This document shows positions 45,460-56,920 of a DNA stretch of 64,000 bases, one piece after another (within the stretch, counting starts at the first letter, position 1; each line of letters begins with the position of its first letter). The notes beneath the pieces are model-generated. The model saw nothing but the letters and a program-made list of their open reading frames with translations, made no database searches and was not told the DNA's origin. Where the stretch lies: positions 32,443,501 through 32,507,500 of the forward strand of contig NC_056760.1 in the NCBI RefSeq assembly GCF_018687715.1, given 5' to 3'. Position numbers and translations under genes: made by a program. The DNA is from Carya illinoinensis (lineage: Eukaryota > Streptophyta > Magnoliopsida > Fagales > Juglandaceae).

Positions 45460-48400
45460 CTACAAAAACTCCCATTGCCAATAGACCTTCTCTACAATCC
45501 CTCCACCACTTTGAACAGCAAGGTGAAGCGTTTCAGACACAGGAGGAACTCCCCAAAGTAATGGCACTGCAACTGTCATTGTTAGCTTCTCGTGCAAACC
45601 ACCTTTGCTTGCCTTCTCGGCAGCAACAACCTGAACATTACATGATGTTTTCTTGAGACAACAACTAATCCATCATATTCAGAACATAATTTTTGACATA
45701 CTTTAGGGAGTAATCTGATGTGCAAATTTTATAAAAGCGTAGCTCTCTGTCAAACATGTAATGGAAAATTTAAAACAAAAATACATGGCCCAGAGGCCAG
45801 AAAATTTGAGATCCACCATTTTATAGCTAGTGTAGCCATTCAATTTCACCTGAACATCATCTTTGGCAACAAATTTCAAGCACTTTCGTTAAATACATAA
45901 ATTTGTTGGAACTTGAAAGTGCAGAGATATATTGAAGTCTGAGAGAGTCAAAATCTATTATCAAACGTTTGGGAAACTTATTAAAGAAACAAACCCAACC
46001 TGTCAAAACGAGGCCAAAATCCTAATACCATCAATGAATGGAATAAGCCTGTTTCTCAAAAGCAAACAAACAAGAAAAGAAAGCCAATGCAACTTCAATT
46101 CTTGATTGGAAAAGTGGTCCAACTAAAACTGCAATGGTCAACATCACAACAGTCCAACTGAATCCTCATTCTTGACTAGGTTATGTTTGGAAAGTATAAC
46201 GACCCATTTGGATGATGAGATGGTTTCATCTCATCTTATCTCAGAATCCAAATACATCTCAAACACAAATACTTATCAGTTTCAAATACTAATCAAACAC
46301 ATATACTAATTATCTTTCCCAAATTTCCAAAAAATTAAAAAAAAAAAAAGAAAAGAAAAAACAATTCAACTATTTTAAATCCCAAAACAAAAATAATATT
46401 TTAACAATGTTTTAACTATAATATTTTTTTTTCAATTTTTTCTCTCATTTCCCAAAATCCCATAAAACGTCTTAACTCAAACCACTTCACTACTATCACA
46501 AATTATTTCACTACTATTTACAGATTTCTCATCCCATCACACATCATCTCAACATTCAAACGAGTCCTAAAACTTTAAATCACATAAAAAATACACTGAG
46601 AATTCAAACATGAACCCAAGCATGCAAAATTGGTGAGACCATTGAATCATAAACCATGCAACTGTCATGAGCCTAAAACATCTCTAGAATCACTTTGGTA
46701 AAAGCTGAAGCCCACTGATGTGCATTGGGCAGCAAAACTCAAGTATAACTGGAACAATTGAATGAAAAATAAATTTTCCTTGAATATACTAACTGCGAGT
46801 GTGCACATGCACACACAGGAAATATGACATACCTCCCCACCATGCTCTAAGACAGTGTCCTCAACAACATCACTTAGCATCTCAATGGAACGGCAAAACC
46901 CAAAAATACAAAGTCTTCTCCCCATATCAAGTCCCTGAATTAATATTTATAAGCAATAAGACAGAATATCTACAAACAATTGATGACAGGTCAAAGAAAA
47001 GTGAAGAGGCTTCATACATTTGTTGCTGCAATATCAAAGAGTGCACCCAGACATAGACCTTGATTTGGATCCATGTAATCCCTCTCTTGAAACCTTTGAA
47101 TCTTTTGAGCAGCCTTTGGTCTTCCTTGCTTCTTCTGTGTCACTTTTTGTTAGCTGATTTGATAACAGATTGAAAACTAAAATGGGAATTGCATGATACT
47201 CATACAGAACGAAATATACGCATCAAAGCAACATTTGTCAGGATTAAATATCATATTGGTAGGGGTTTTGTTCTAAGATGCAATTTAAACAACAGGGAAG
47301 TTAGGGGAACCAAATATCTATACAAATGCATGTCAAGATACCTTGTGAACTCATAACAGTGTAGTGGCTATTATCAAGTAAAGAACCAATCACCAAAGCA
47401 CCAACGTAATTTTTTTTTTTTGAAAAAAAAAAAAAATGGTAACTTACAAAAATGGTATAATATACAATTGTCTTAATAGAAGTGGCATACATCTGAAGAA
47501 GAGACACGTTGAGGGACCATAGAGCCGCCAATCTGAACGAGACCATCAGCAGTGAACAAGGTCACTCTATCCTCAGGGACCCACTGAATTTCTGTAACAG
47601 AAGAATTCTGAGCGATCAATTTCTAGGAGTTGGGAAATTCAAAGGGCAGAGATATTTCTCTGTATCCTAACGTGTCAATGTATGCAGTATCAGCTAGCAT
47701 TGTAGCAAGCCAGGAAGCATGAGAGTGCAATGCAGCAAATATTTCCCTCGAACTGCCTGGCTCAATCCGTTAATTGAGCCACCTACAGCCCCATATTTGC
47801 TGATTACGGGTGCACACTTTCTTCAGTTGTAAAAAGATAAAAAAGAATTGGAACCGGCGTGAGACACCCAGGATTGGAATTAGGCCAAATTCATGACATG
47901 CGGAGTATGGAAAACTCGACACAATGGAATGGGAAACTTAGCACCTAATAACTCATTGACGACTCAGACACGTAGAACTCCTATTTCTCCATCGATTTTC
48001 TACATATTCTTCGCAATCAAACGAACCGGAAACAATCTTAAAGTAGAATGCACAAATCGAAATTTCTCTACCGTACCCAAAACTAATTGACCAAAAGAAA
48101 TTGCTAAGGCAATGATTAAGAAATAAACTTGATTAACCATTACAGATTGCTAAGGTTATGATTAAGAAATATTAAGTTTAGTTCCTGATCTAATAGCTGG
48201 ACTGATTCGAGGATTGGGATCATATCATCTGATGCCGCAATAAACCGAAAACATCATAAATATTAGAGATACGGAACAAACAAAGAGTCTAAATACATAA
48301 TTCAAAAAGATATATACCGTAATATGAATATGAGAGAAATTGAATTACCGCAATCACCGTCGTCCCAAGGAAAGAAGCCGAAAGAGTTTTGGGCAAAGAA

Positions 48401-48574
48401 GTTTCCGGAATCGGAAGCCTTGGCCGAGAAACGGAGACGAGAAGGACGAGGATTAGAAGTTGAGGATTTTGGGGAGGAAGAAAATGCGGAGAGGATGGAA
48501 GTAGATTCCCTGGAGCGAGAAAACAATGGGAGCGGAGAGAAGGGAGAAAAACGCAGAGAGGAAGTTTCCGCCAT
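45460..48574 (-). CDS. Plastid-targeted conserved protein, 'seed maturation-like' family (name tentative)
   Basis: Five exons on minus: 48574-48349, 47591-47491, 47134-47018, 46934-46833, 45630-45460, all with GT-AG introns (757, 356, 83 and 1202 bp). They join in frame to 717 bp, 238 aa. The N-terminal about 55 residues are Ser/Pro/Arg-rich with almost no acidic residues, a typical chloroplast transit peptide. The mature part contains WVPEDRVTLFTADGLVQIGG (exon 2), DPNQGLCLGALFDIAATN (exon 3), LCIFGFCRSIEMLSDVVED (exon 4), and ends KVYWQWEFL. From memory, this resembles a single-copy plant family annotated elsewhere as seed maturation-like protein. The biochemical function is unknown to me. 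I chose the Met at 48574 because it opens the transit peptide and follows a CT-rich leader; an in-frame upstream Met at 48691 is possible. No defect seen. Intron 4 contains a MITE. Confidence 0.87.
46200..46567. mobile_element. MITE, PIF/Harbinger-like, inside intron 4
   Basis: Left end cgacccatttggatgatgag. The right end reads ggactcgtttgaatgttgag on the other strand. Flanked by TAA (46197-46199 and 46568-46570). The internal core is the reverse of the longer AT-rich family. It leaves the splice sites intact. Confidence 0.72.
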
Positions 48575-48624
48575 GAGAGAGAGAGACAGATTCCGTCGGT
48601 AGAGAGAGCGCGAGGAATCTGGGA
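48575..48624 (-). promoter_or_regulatory. CT-rich 5' leader of the plastid-protein gene
   Basis: On the minus strand the bases just upstream of the ATG are CT repeats (ctgtctctctctctc), a usual pyrimidine-rich plant leader. No TATA box identified. Confidence 0.45.
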
Positions 48625-48670
48625 AGGAAAAGTAAAGAAGAATGGAAGATTGTTCGACGCCACATGTAGA

Positions 48671-48690
48671 GGATGACACGTGGCAGGACA
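48671..48690 (-). promoter_or_regulatory. G-box/ABRE (CACGTG) upstream of the plastid-protein gene
   Basis: A perfect CACGTG lies at 48677-48682 in the context tgacacgtggca, about 103 bp upstream of the start codon at 48574. ACGTGGC is the classical ABA-responsive element core, also bound by bZIP and bHLH (PIF/HY5-type) factors. Use in vivo is inferred. Confidence 0.6.
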
Positions 48691-48789
48691 CGACATTGTA
48701 TTACCCGTAGGGTGCTTTGGAACCGTGCCTGAAACGTCTGGCCCTTGCGCACGCTTACCTTACAAGTAACTAATTTGTCAAGTCTAATG

Positions 48790-48965
48790 CACGGTATTAT
48801 TAGAATTTTATTTTTTTAATATTATTTTTATTTTAAAATTTAAAAAAATTAAATTGAAATTTTAAAAAAATTAAAAAGTTTAGTATATTTTGTATAAAAA
48901 TTAAAAAAATAATAATAAAATTAAATGAAATTAAATACAATAATTTTCAAATCCAAACAAGAGCT
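48790..48965. mobile_element. AT-rich MITE relic
   Basis: Contains the core ggtattattagaattttat, later 'tagtatattttgtataaaa', and ends caaatccaaacaagagct. The left TIR is eroded. Confidence 0.5.
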
Positions 48966-49179
48966 AATTTGTCAAGTCTTATACACATTGTTATTTTCTT
49001 ATTATCGTTACATCTTTTAAAATTTGATATTAAATAATTTATTATTTATTTTTTGATAATTAAATGTTATATAAAGAGATAGTAAAAAAATAATTAAAAA
49101 ATATAGATAGACAACTTTAGTTCATACCCATTTAGTAATCTGTAATTCTCGTTGCTCATTTACCATTATATATATATAT

Positions 49180-49716
49180 ATTTTTTGAAAGAAAACCTCT
49201 GTATTTCATTATCAGACTACAACCAATACATTGTTTATCTTTGCCCAGACAAGATGCAATGCAGAGTGGGACTTCCTCAATCCAAACATTTTCCTCTTCT
49301 AATCTCAAAGCTTCATTTGCTAAAGTATGAGCCACATTATTCTTTTTCCTATATACAAATTATATAGCCCAATTTGGTCTGTTTGATAGAACAGACCATA
49401 TATCTTTAACTATAGACCCACCATAGGACAAATTTGCCTCATTACTTAAAACTGCCAATACAACAGCCTTAGCATCCCCTTCGAAAATGGCCTTCTGAAT
49501 ATTAAGGTCATTACTAAGCTCCAAAGCCTTCTAGAGTGCGTATCCTTCTGCTACTGATGGGTTATGCACATATTGCCTTTGATCACATACAGCCACTAGA
49601 GCCTCACCCTCTTCATCTTTGATCATAATTCCCACTCTCATTCTTTTCCTCCTGATATCAAGTGAAGCATCCCAATTCACCTTTACAAAACCATTCGCTA
49701 GTTTTACCTCCCTGTC
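49180..49716 (-). pseudogene. LINE RNase H domain after the deletion junction
   Basis: On minus: KVNWDASLDIRRKR (catalytic Asp in NWDA) at about 49690-49650, then SVAEGYAL with a stop (CAG-like codon to TAG) at about 49532, IFEGDAKAVVLAV (Asp) near 49490-49450, and NNVAHTLANEAL near 49345-49310, ending VPLCIASCLGKDK. A second stop (W to TAA/TAG) lies near 49355. Not functional. Confidence 0.72.
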
Positions 49717-50752
49717 TCCATCTTAGGTCCTCTTTTTCTAGCATCAAGCTCAACTCTTCTTTTACTCTCTTGATCTCAATAACATTGTATCTACCTTCTG
49801 TAGCTTGCAATCTTTGCAAAAGATTTGTTTTCTCTTCTATCTCATTTTTTCCTCCCTTCCTAAGCTACTTATTCCACTTTTGTAGAACTTCTTTGCTTCT
49901 GTTTAGTAACTCCACCATCTTGCTAGACTGATTCCTTTCAAGCACTTCTTGCTTCCATGCTTTCTTTAAGATAAGTTCACACTCCTCCTCCAAAGCCCAG
50001 TTGGCTTCATATTTAAAAGCTTTTCTAATGTCCCCTTCCAACACCTTGTACTTTTTTAAATGGACTAGCAAAGGCTTATGATCAGATGTACTGGCCACCA
50101 TCACTTCCACCCATGCTTCCTTATAAAATTCTATCAAAACAGGATTGGCAACAACCCTGTCTAATCTTTCCTTGGTGAAAGTTTCATGTCCATGCAAATT
50201 GCTCCATGTATACTTGTCACCCTGCCACCCTAAGTCATAAAGATTCCCTTCATGAAAAACTTCCATGAATAATTCCATTTGCCCTTTAGGTCTTGCTCTG
50301 CCCCCAAGCTTCTCATCATTAACTAGGATTTCATTAAAATCTCTCACTATGCACCACCCATCATGCTCCTGAGGCTTAAAGGATTTCATCAAGTCCCAAG
50401 TGGCCTTCCTCTTAGTAGTTTCAGGATGCCCATATAAGCAAGTAATCAACCATTTCTTTTCCACTTCTCCATCTTTAACCCAAGTATTAATGTGCCTTTG
50501 AGAGAAATTTACAACCTCAATTCCCACATTAGCATCCCATAATGGAATCATTCCACCCCCTTTCCCAACTGAGTCCACAATAAAACAGCCCTCACAATGC
50601 AACCTCCTCTTCAAACCTTCGAATCTCTTACTTCTAAGCTTAGTTTCCATAATGAAAACCAAATTGAATTTATTCTTCTCTGCTATATTGCAGAGATCTT
50701 GAACTGTCTGAGGGTTCCCCAACCCTCGGCAGTTCCAACTTAAGATTTTCAT
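49717..50752 (-). pseudogene. LINE apurinic-type endonuclease, start of ORF2
   Basis: An open stretch from the ATG at 50752 to 49865 (295 aa) encodes an exonuclease-endonuclease-phosphatase domain: LSWNCRGLGNPQTV (Asn), FIMETKL (Glu), IVRDFNEIL (family usually G-D-F-N-E; here Arg precedes Asp), LDRVVAN, and STSDHKPLLV (Asp-His). A stop ends the frame at 49865, but the pre-RT spacer continues in the same family pattern (VIEIKRVKEELSLML) to about 49720. The endonuclease is nearly intact although the element has no RT. Confidence 0.85.
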
Positions 50753-52231
50753 AGTGTTTGGCGGGGCTAAAACTCAGCCTCCGCCACTACATCTATAATT
50801 GTTTCTCCCTCTGTCCCACTGCTCCATTTCCCTCCCTTTCCAACCTTACCAACCCCACATTCACCATCATCATCCCCTTCACTCCTTTTCTTAGCCACGA
50901 GGGAGTTGACTGACCCCTCCTTTAATTCTTTTTTTCTAGCTCTCATTTTCTAGGCTCCTTGTTTTACAACCTGCATAGCTTCCTCACTGCTCACCCTCAC
51001 TTTTGGAACCACATTAGAACCAACATTTCTAACAGTATTACCAGAACCCTCATCAATTACGCGCAAACCTGCCTCCTCTCTTAACTCCACTTCAAACAAA
51101 CCCCCCTCTCCTTTCCTTTCTATAGAATTTCCATGCCCCTCACACCCACTCACTTCCACACAATTCTCTTGTAGAATATTATCCCTCCACTTCCATTTAT
51201 GGACATTTCATCTACTGAACCCTCCCATTTACTTCCTTCCCCACCCCTTAGTTTTGGACCCTCACTCACCTTACTCCCCCTTGCATCCTCCACTTCATTT
51301 TCCTTTCTGCTCCCCCCATCTTGTGTGAGGCTAACCCCCCATCTTCCTCCAATTGTTTGCCTCATCTTCCCTTTTAGGAAAGCTACTATAAGTCTTGGAT
51401 CTTATACCCTAAGTAGCCCTCATCCATATTCCATATTGATCTTCCTTCCCGTCTGACTCTCCCAATATACCAGAGCAGCCCTTCACTCCATGGACAGCAC
51501 ACCCACATGAGAAACATATACGCGGCATCTTCTCATAACTAAAAAGAATCCATATACTCTCTACCTTCACATTTATTGTTCTTCCTCGTGCTAAGGGTTG
51601 TGTCAAATCCATATAAATCTGAACTCTAAAAAAGCTACCCCATCCACTCCCATCCTCGTGTACGTCTACTTCTTCTACCCTTCTCATCGTACCTCCAATC
51701 TGTACACCTCGTTCTTTTGTCATACAAGATAAAGGCAGATTGTGCATCCATACCCATAAACACTCGTAGTCAAAATTCACACGATGCAGAGGTGTATATC
51801 CCTCAAATTCTTTTAACACAAACAGTTGGTTATCAAAGAGCCAGGGTCGCCCATTCCATACCTTCTGCATATCTGCTTGATTCTCAAAGACTATAGCATA
51901 GACATTTCGGCTTACCTCTGTAAACTAGGCTACCTTGCTTATCCTCCATATCTTGGCCATCGTAGACCCCAGAACCTCTTTGCTTATGGCTCTCATCGAG
52001 AACACTTTACCCACCAAACTTCTCGATGCTTTATTCTTCAGAATCATCCTCATCAATGACTATATTAGAAGTTTCCCCCTCTAGCAACCTGAGACTCTTC
52101 CATCTTTCTTCTACATCATCCATCCTTACTCGTGACAGCACCTTCCACTTCCCCTCCTCCTCTAGAACCTCTTTCAACCATCTACCTTCCTCTTGCCTGA
52201 CGCCTTGGACCACCTTGGGAATATTCCTCAA
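50753..52231 (-). pseudogene. LINE ORF1 (DUF4283 plus CCHC), broken
   Basis: From about 52231 on minus: an acidic start (DDVEERWKSLRLLEGE, IDEDDSEE, then a stop), the DUF4283 RNA-binding core with VWNGRPWLFDNQLFVL (51865-51815), LWVWMHNLPLSCM, and a zinc knuckle ICFSCGCAVHGVKGC (about 51520-51475). The frame ends at 51409. The C-terminal part (51365-50950) continues in other frames. ORF1 proteins of plant L1 elements bind the element RNA. Confidence 0.75.
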
Positions 52232-52378
52232 TGCCTTTCGGCCACCACAGAATCTGTTATAATTGTCATCACGTGCCTCTGCACACTCTCACTCCACCCC
52301 TTTTTTTAGAGAGAAAAAAGATAGAAGACTTCAATAATTGGCATCAATGTCTGGTGTTTGACATACATACCATTATAT

Positions 52379-52600
52379 TTATTTGGATCGTGAGATGATA
52401 TGAAATAATTTTTAATGAAAGTTAAAAATTGAATAAAATATTGTTAGAATATTATTATTGTTTTAAAATTTGAAAAAGTTGAATTAACATTTAAAAAATT
52501 TGAATTGTTTATTATATTTTATACGAAAATTTAAAAAGTTTAAAATGATAAGATGAGATGAAAGTATTTCTCAATTTAAACAGTTTTTAAATTCTTTTGT
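52379..52600. mobile_element. AT-rich MITE relic
   Basis: Starts atttggatcgtgagatgat, contains the core aaaatattgttagaatatta and ends gataagatgagatgaaagta. The LINE inserted right at its edge. Confidence 0.55.
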
Positions 52601-53029
52601 GATAGGCTAGAGTGTGATCTCTTTGCAAAATAGAGCAAACATATCTAATATATACTTATAGCTTTAAATAAATAAGTCTATTCGATATACTTCACTAGAT
52701 TTCCCTCCAGAATATTAGCTTGGTTAAATTCAAGTTCAATTCAATTAATTTATTAAACAATGCAAATTTAAATACAAAAGTATGATAAATTATTAAATTC
52801 TACAACTCGTATAAAACTTTGCTCGACTCTTATAAGTTCGTGTAAAGTCACTAACTTCATATTTATTATTTTATAATATTATTTCCAAATTTATAATGTG
52901 ATTTTTTTAATGTTTAAAGAAATTAGAGTAAATTGTGTTCATAATATTAAATATATTACTTGAATCATTATCTTGATAAATATAAAATAAGTAATCTATT
53001 TTATCAAAATAAGTAATTAATGAACAATG
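52601..53029. other. Intergenic DNA, nothing recognised
   Basis: AT-rich, no supported feature. Confidence 0.5.
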
Positions 53030-53136
53030 TTACGGGTCGGCAGCGGGCCCTGTGCACTACACTACCCCATTCGCCCCACCCCCACCCATTCAGGGCGAGC
53101 GCTTCGTGCTGCTTGTGCGAGAGGCGGGGGGCCCTG
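53030..53136. other. GC-rich fragment next to the gypsy insertion
   Basis: About 107 bp, far GC-richer than its flanks, starting gttacgggtcggcagcgggc and ending ggggggccctg. It may be half of a GC-rich element split by the gypsy insertion. The last five bases (ccctg) would be the left target duplication; the partner lies outside the window. Confidence 0.4.
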
Positions 53137-55249
53137 TGTGACGCCCCCAAATCTCCACGTACGAACACTGAAAAATCGAGACGTCCGGATGGTGACATCA
53201 CAGGTCACCACCTTATCGCCAAGTGCCAAGTGTGTGTATAAGCAATAAATGTGCACGAAGAAACACGCAGCGGATAGCAAAGCCATAAACTAAGTACCAG
53301 AATTTTCATTGTTTAATACAAAGCTGTTCAAAACATACATATTAAAATATTGCAAACTACAGATATTGTTTTAAAACCAACTACAAAGCATAACTCCAAC
53401 TCAGAACTCCGGCAGAGCCGCATCCTCAGGCTCAGCCTCCTCCTCCTCCTCGAACTCTGCACCAAAATCTACGGTACCAAAAAATGGTGCAGCAGGTAAG
53501 TAAGATCCAAACGCCACTAGATAAAAGCATATTAAAACTCAAACAATATGCATGAAAGGATGCCAATGCACATAACCCGTAAAACCATATTTTTCCACGC
53601 ATGCCAAAAACCCATTCGGCCCAAAAACATAACCTTTAAAAAAAACCTCTCCATTATCCCTGATAATGGCCTAAATCAATAAACCACCATTTTTCCAGAA
53701 AATGGATCACATAGCCTCAAACCAAATCTCGCCATTTTCCCAGAAAATGGCCCGTAACCAAAACCATAAAACCGATCCAATTATTGCATGCACCATGATC
53801 TCTCCTAGGGATCATCTGCACACTCTGGCTCCTGTGTCACATCGCAGGTAACGTCTACGCGTGTGACACCTAAATGAGCGATGTCCAGTACTCGCGTCCA
53901 GTGCGTCCCTGGACCAGACCATCCTCTAATCCCTGCCACTCTAGGGACCACGGAGTCGACACGACAGCGTTACCGTATCATGCGATCTGGTCATTGCCCA
54001 GCGACAACCCAGGGGATGTCACTCAGTATTATCCACTCTCGAGTGACTAGAGGAGCTCCACCGATATAATACCCCATCCCGATTTGGGGTCGTGATACAC
54101 ACGCACCCAAAAATCCATTTACGCCAACAAAACATGATTTTTTCTCAATTAACTAAAATGCAGATGTATGCTTCATGTAATGCACGCCTTAATGCACAAA
54201 TAACCAACCATTTACAAAACAACCAAATCAAGCAACTCCGTCCTCAATCCATCCGACCCCCGAACTCCTCGGACTCAGTCTAGAATCAACCAACCAACAG
54301 TCAAATAATTATTGTAAGAGCATAATATATTTAAATCTAAAAGTAGAGTTTGGAAAATACTTACAGCACTATACGGTATTTTCGAAAGCTTACGGCGTTG
54401 CAAACGGTTGAGGAAAAATAACGTAACAGTATATTTTACACTGTGGCCGTGGGTTGTAAATTACCCACTTTCAAACGGGGATAAACCAAGACACGAAATT
54501 GATTGGGAATGGTCTAGGGATGTTTATGAAGCTAAAGGAAGTGAGATTTGGCCGAGGGTGGCGGTGGAAACGCCGGTGGAAGTGCAAAAAGGGGCTGAAC
54601 GGAGTTGAGTTTGTGGGAGTTGCTCCGGCAATGGATCGGGGCCGGAATTGGGTGGGTTAGGATGACAAGAGGTAGGGGAAGAAGTGGTGAAGAGATGGTG
54701 GCCGGAGGTGGAGCGACGTCGCCGAAAACGGCAAAAAGTCTTGTGGCTTAGATGGGGCGTATGGGGTTAACGGCGGCTCGGATGAGGTTGGGATTCGGTG
54801 GGGTGGTGCGCCTGCCGAAGGGGAACCAAGCGGCAGGGGTGGTGTCGACCACGGCAATCGGATGGCAGTGGGTCAGGGTGGGTCAACGGACGGCGACGGG
54901 GAGAGGGAAGAGAAGCAGCGCGCAGGAGGGGAAAGGTAAGAAGAAGAAAAGAAAAAGAAAGAAAGAAGAAAAAGAAGAAAAGGAAAAAGAAAAAAGGAAA
55001 AAGGGAAAAAGAAAAAAGGAAAAAGAAAAGATGAGGGAAAGAAATGAGGTCCAGTCCCCACTTCCGGAATAAAAAAAACTGATACGCCGAAAACGATTTT
55101 AAAAACATAAAATGACTAAAATAAATTAAACACCACATCAAATAAAATAAAAACCAATTAAAATACAATAATTTAAAATAAAAGAACTACTATATTAATT
55201 AAATTAAAAATACCTTCAGTGAAAATACACGCAAAAGCGGGTCATCACA
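53137..55249 (-). repeat. Tekay-like 3' LTR, 2113 bp
   Basis: Ends TG...CA. Same family as the solo LTR at 28123-30079. It contains a purine-rich tract (54936-55030) that gives long Lys/Glu open frames without meaning. Confidence 0.9.
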
Positions 55250-55262
55250 TCCTCCTCCCTTT
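55250..55262 (-). other. Polypurine tract of the Tekay-like element
   Basis: tcctcctcccttt on plus reads aaagggaggagga on minus, directly 5' of the 3' LTR. This is the expected plus-strand priming site. Confidence 0.75.
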
Positions 55263-55379
55263 AAAACAAATTTCGTCCTTGAAATTTACAAAATCAATCA
55301 CCAACTTGAAACAAGCCACATGATTCCACTGAGACCAAGATTAAGAAACGTACCGTCATTACTCAAACAAGTAGGGGTA

Positions 55380-56911
55380 CTGCTCCCTCATGTTAGCTAC
55401 TCTCTCCCAAGAGAAATCTTGAGCTAACGGATCTCCCCACGCCACCTTAACCAAAGGTATCGTCTTGGACCTCAACTGTTGCTCTTTCGAATCCATAATC
55501 TGTGACGGAACAATCTCATAAGTAAGGTCCAGTTGCAACTGAATACTCTCTGGGTCGACAAAGTGCGGCTCTTATTGTCCAAAACTCTTCTTCAAGGATG
55601 ATACATGGAAGACATCGTGAATATCCCCAAAATATTCTGGCAAAGCAACTCTATAAGCGACAGACTCTACCTTCTCCAAAATCTAAAAAGGGTCGACATA
55701 CCTCGGATCCAGTTTCCTCCTCTTATCAAAACGCTTAACTCCTTTCATGGGAGAGACTTTGAGATAAACCCAATCACCTTCTTCAAAAGATAACTCTCTC
55801 CTACTGGTATCAGTGTAGCTTTTCTGACGAATATGAGCTACCGCCATTTTATCCCTGATGATCCGAACTTGGTTTGCATCTCTTGAATTATTTCGGGCCC
55901 AATTATTTTGTTCTCCCTGACTTCATCCCAACACAAGGGCGATCTGCACTTCCTCCCATAAAGAGCTTCATAAGGAGCCATCTGAATGGTCGCATGGAAG
56001 CTATTATTATACGCAAATTCTATGAGCGGCAAGTGATTTTCCCAACTCCCTTGAAATTCCATGACACATGCTCGCAACATATCTTCAAGGGTCTGAATGG
56101 TGCGCTCTGATTGGCCATCTGTCTGCGGGTGATATGCAGTACTGAACTTCAACTTAGTACCCAATGCTGCCTACAAACTTTTCCAAAACTGAGACGTGAA
56201 CCTTGGGTCCTGATCCGACACAATACTCTTCGGTATACCGTGCAGCCGCACTATCTCTTTCACGTACAAGCGTGTCAACTTACCCAAGGAATCAGTGTTA
56301 TTGACAGACAAGAAATGAGCACTTTTCGTTAACCAGTCAACAATCACCCAAACTGAGTTCTTCCCACTAGGGGTCCTCGGTAAGCCCACTACAAAATCCA
56401 TCGTGATGTCGTCTCATTTCCACTCAAGAATAGGGAGGGGTTGGAGCATACCGGCGGGTCTTTGATGCTCAGCCTTAACTTAACGGCATGTGTGGCATCT
56501 TTTGACATACAAGGCAATGTCCTTCTTCATTCCATCCCACCAATAATTTTTCTTCAAGTCCCGGTACATCTTCGTATTGCCGGGATGAACAGAATAAGTG
56601 GCCGTATGAGCTTCTGCCATGATCCACTCCTTAAATTCTGAATATTTGGGGACCACTCTACGATCTCGGAACCAAAGAATTCCATCTTTATCCATACTGT
56701 AATGTAACGGCCTGTGAGATTTTCTAAATCTTTTTCTGATATCCAACAGCTTCAGATCCTTCCTTTGAAGAGTCTTCAATTCCTCAAAATCAGCCACTTG
56801 AATCTTAAGAATTGAAGATAAAACCTCCACTTGCTGTGAACTTTCAATAAGGAGTCTTCTCATCCCGCAAAGTAAAGAATCCAATTCTGATGACTTGGCT
56901 TTACCTTCCAA
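55380..56911 (-). pseudogene. Tekay-like integrase and C-terminal domain
   Basis: Zinc-binding HTATYSVHPGNTKMYRDLKK and VKRCHTCR at 56620-56480. The core follows: [20 protein letters not shown] (56385-56325), [10 protein letters not shown] (Asp), a TAG stop after FWKSL near 56173, then [20 protein letters not shown] with the Glu. After GIKWR at 55838 the reading continues in another frame through a GDWVYLKVSP-type GPY/F region to a second TAG at 55683-55685 and a C-terminal LFHVSSLKK-like and VKVAWGDPLAQDFSWE stretch (chromodomain-like). Non-functional. Confidence 0.82.
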
Positions 56912-56920
56912 GTGCGATTT

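Larger units (their letters stand above)
49172..52367 (-). mobile_element. LINE lacking its reverse transcriptase
   Basis: Flanked by the 11-base direct repeat TACCATTATAT (49161-49171 and 52368-52378). On minus it runs 5' leader, ORF1, endonuclease, then directly RNase H, with no reverse transcriptase between (junction near 49717). The 5' end is therefore probably complete and the loss is internal. The 3' end at 49172-49186 is a short TA/T tract instead of a long poly(A). Confidence 0.78.

Noticed and set aside
48324..48602. 92-codon plus-strand frame
   Set aside because: Antisense shadow of the transit-peptide exon of the minus-strand gene; that exon is supported by four downstream exons joining in frame.
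48289..48696. Alternative minus-strand frame opposite exon 1 (135 codons)
   Set aside because: Different frame from the one that splices into the conserved exons.
54752..55168. Overlapping plus and minus open frames rich in Lys/Glu or Phe/Leu/Ser
   Set aside because: They come from a purine-rich tract inside the Tekay-like LTR and are shared with the solo LTR.
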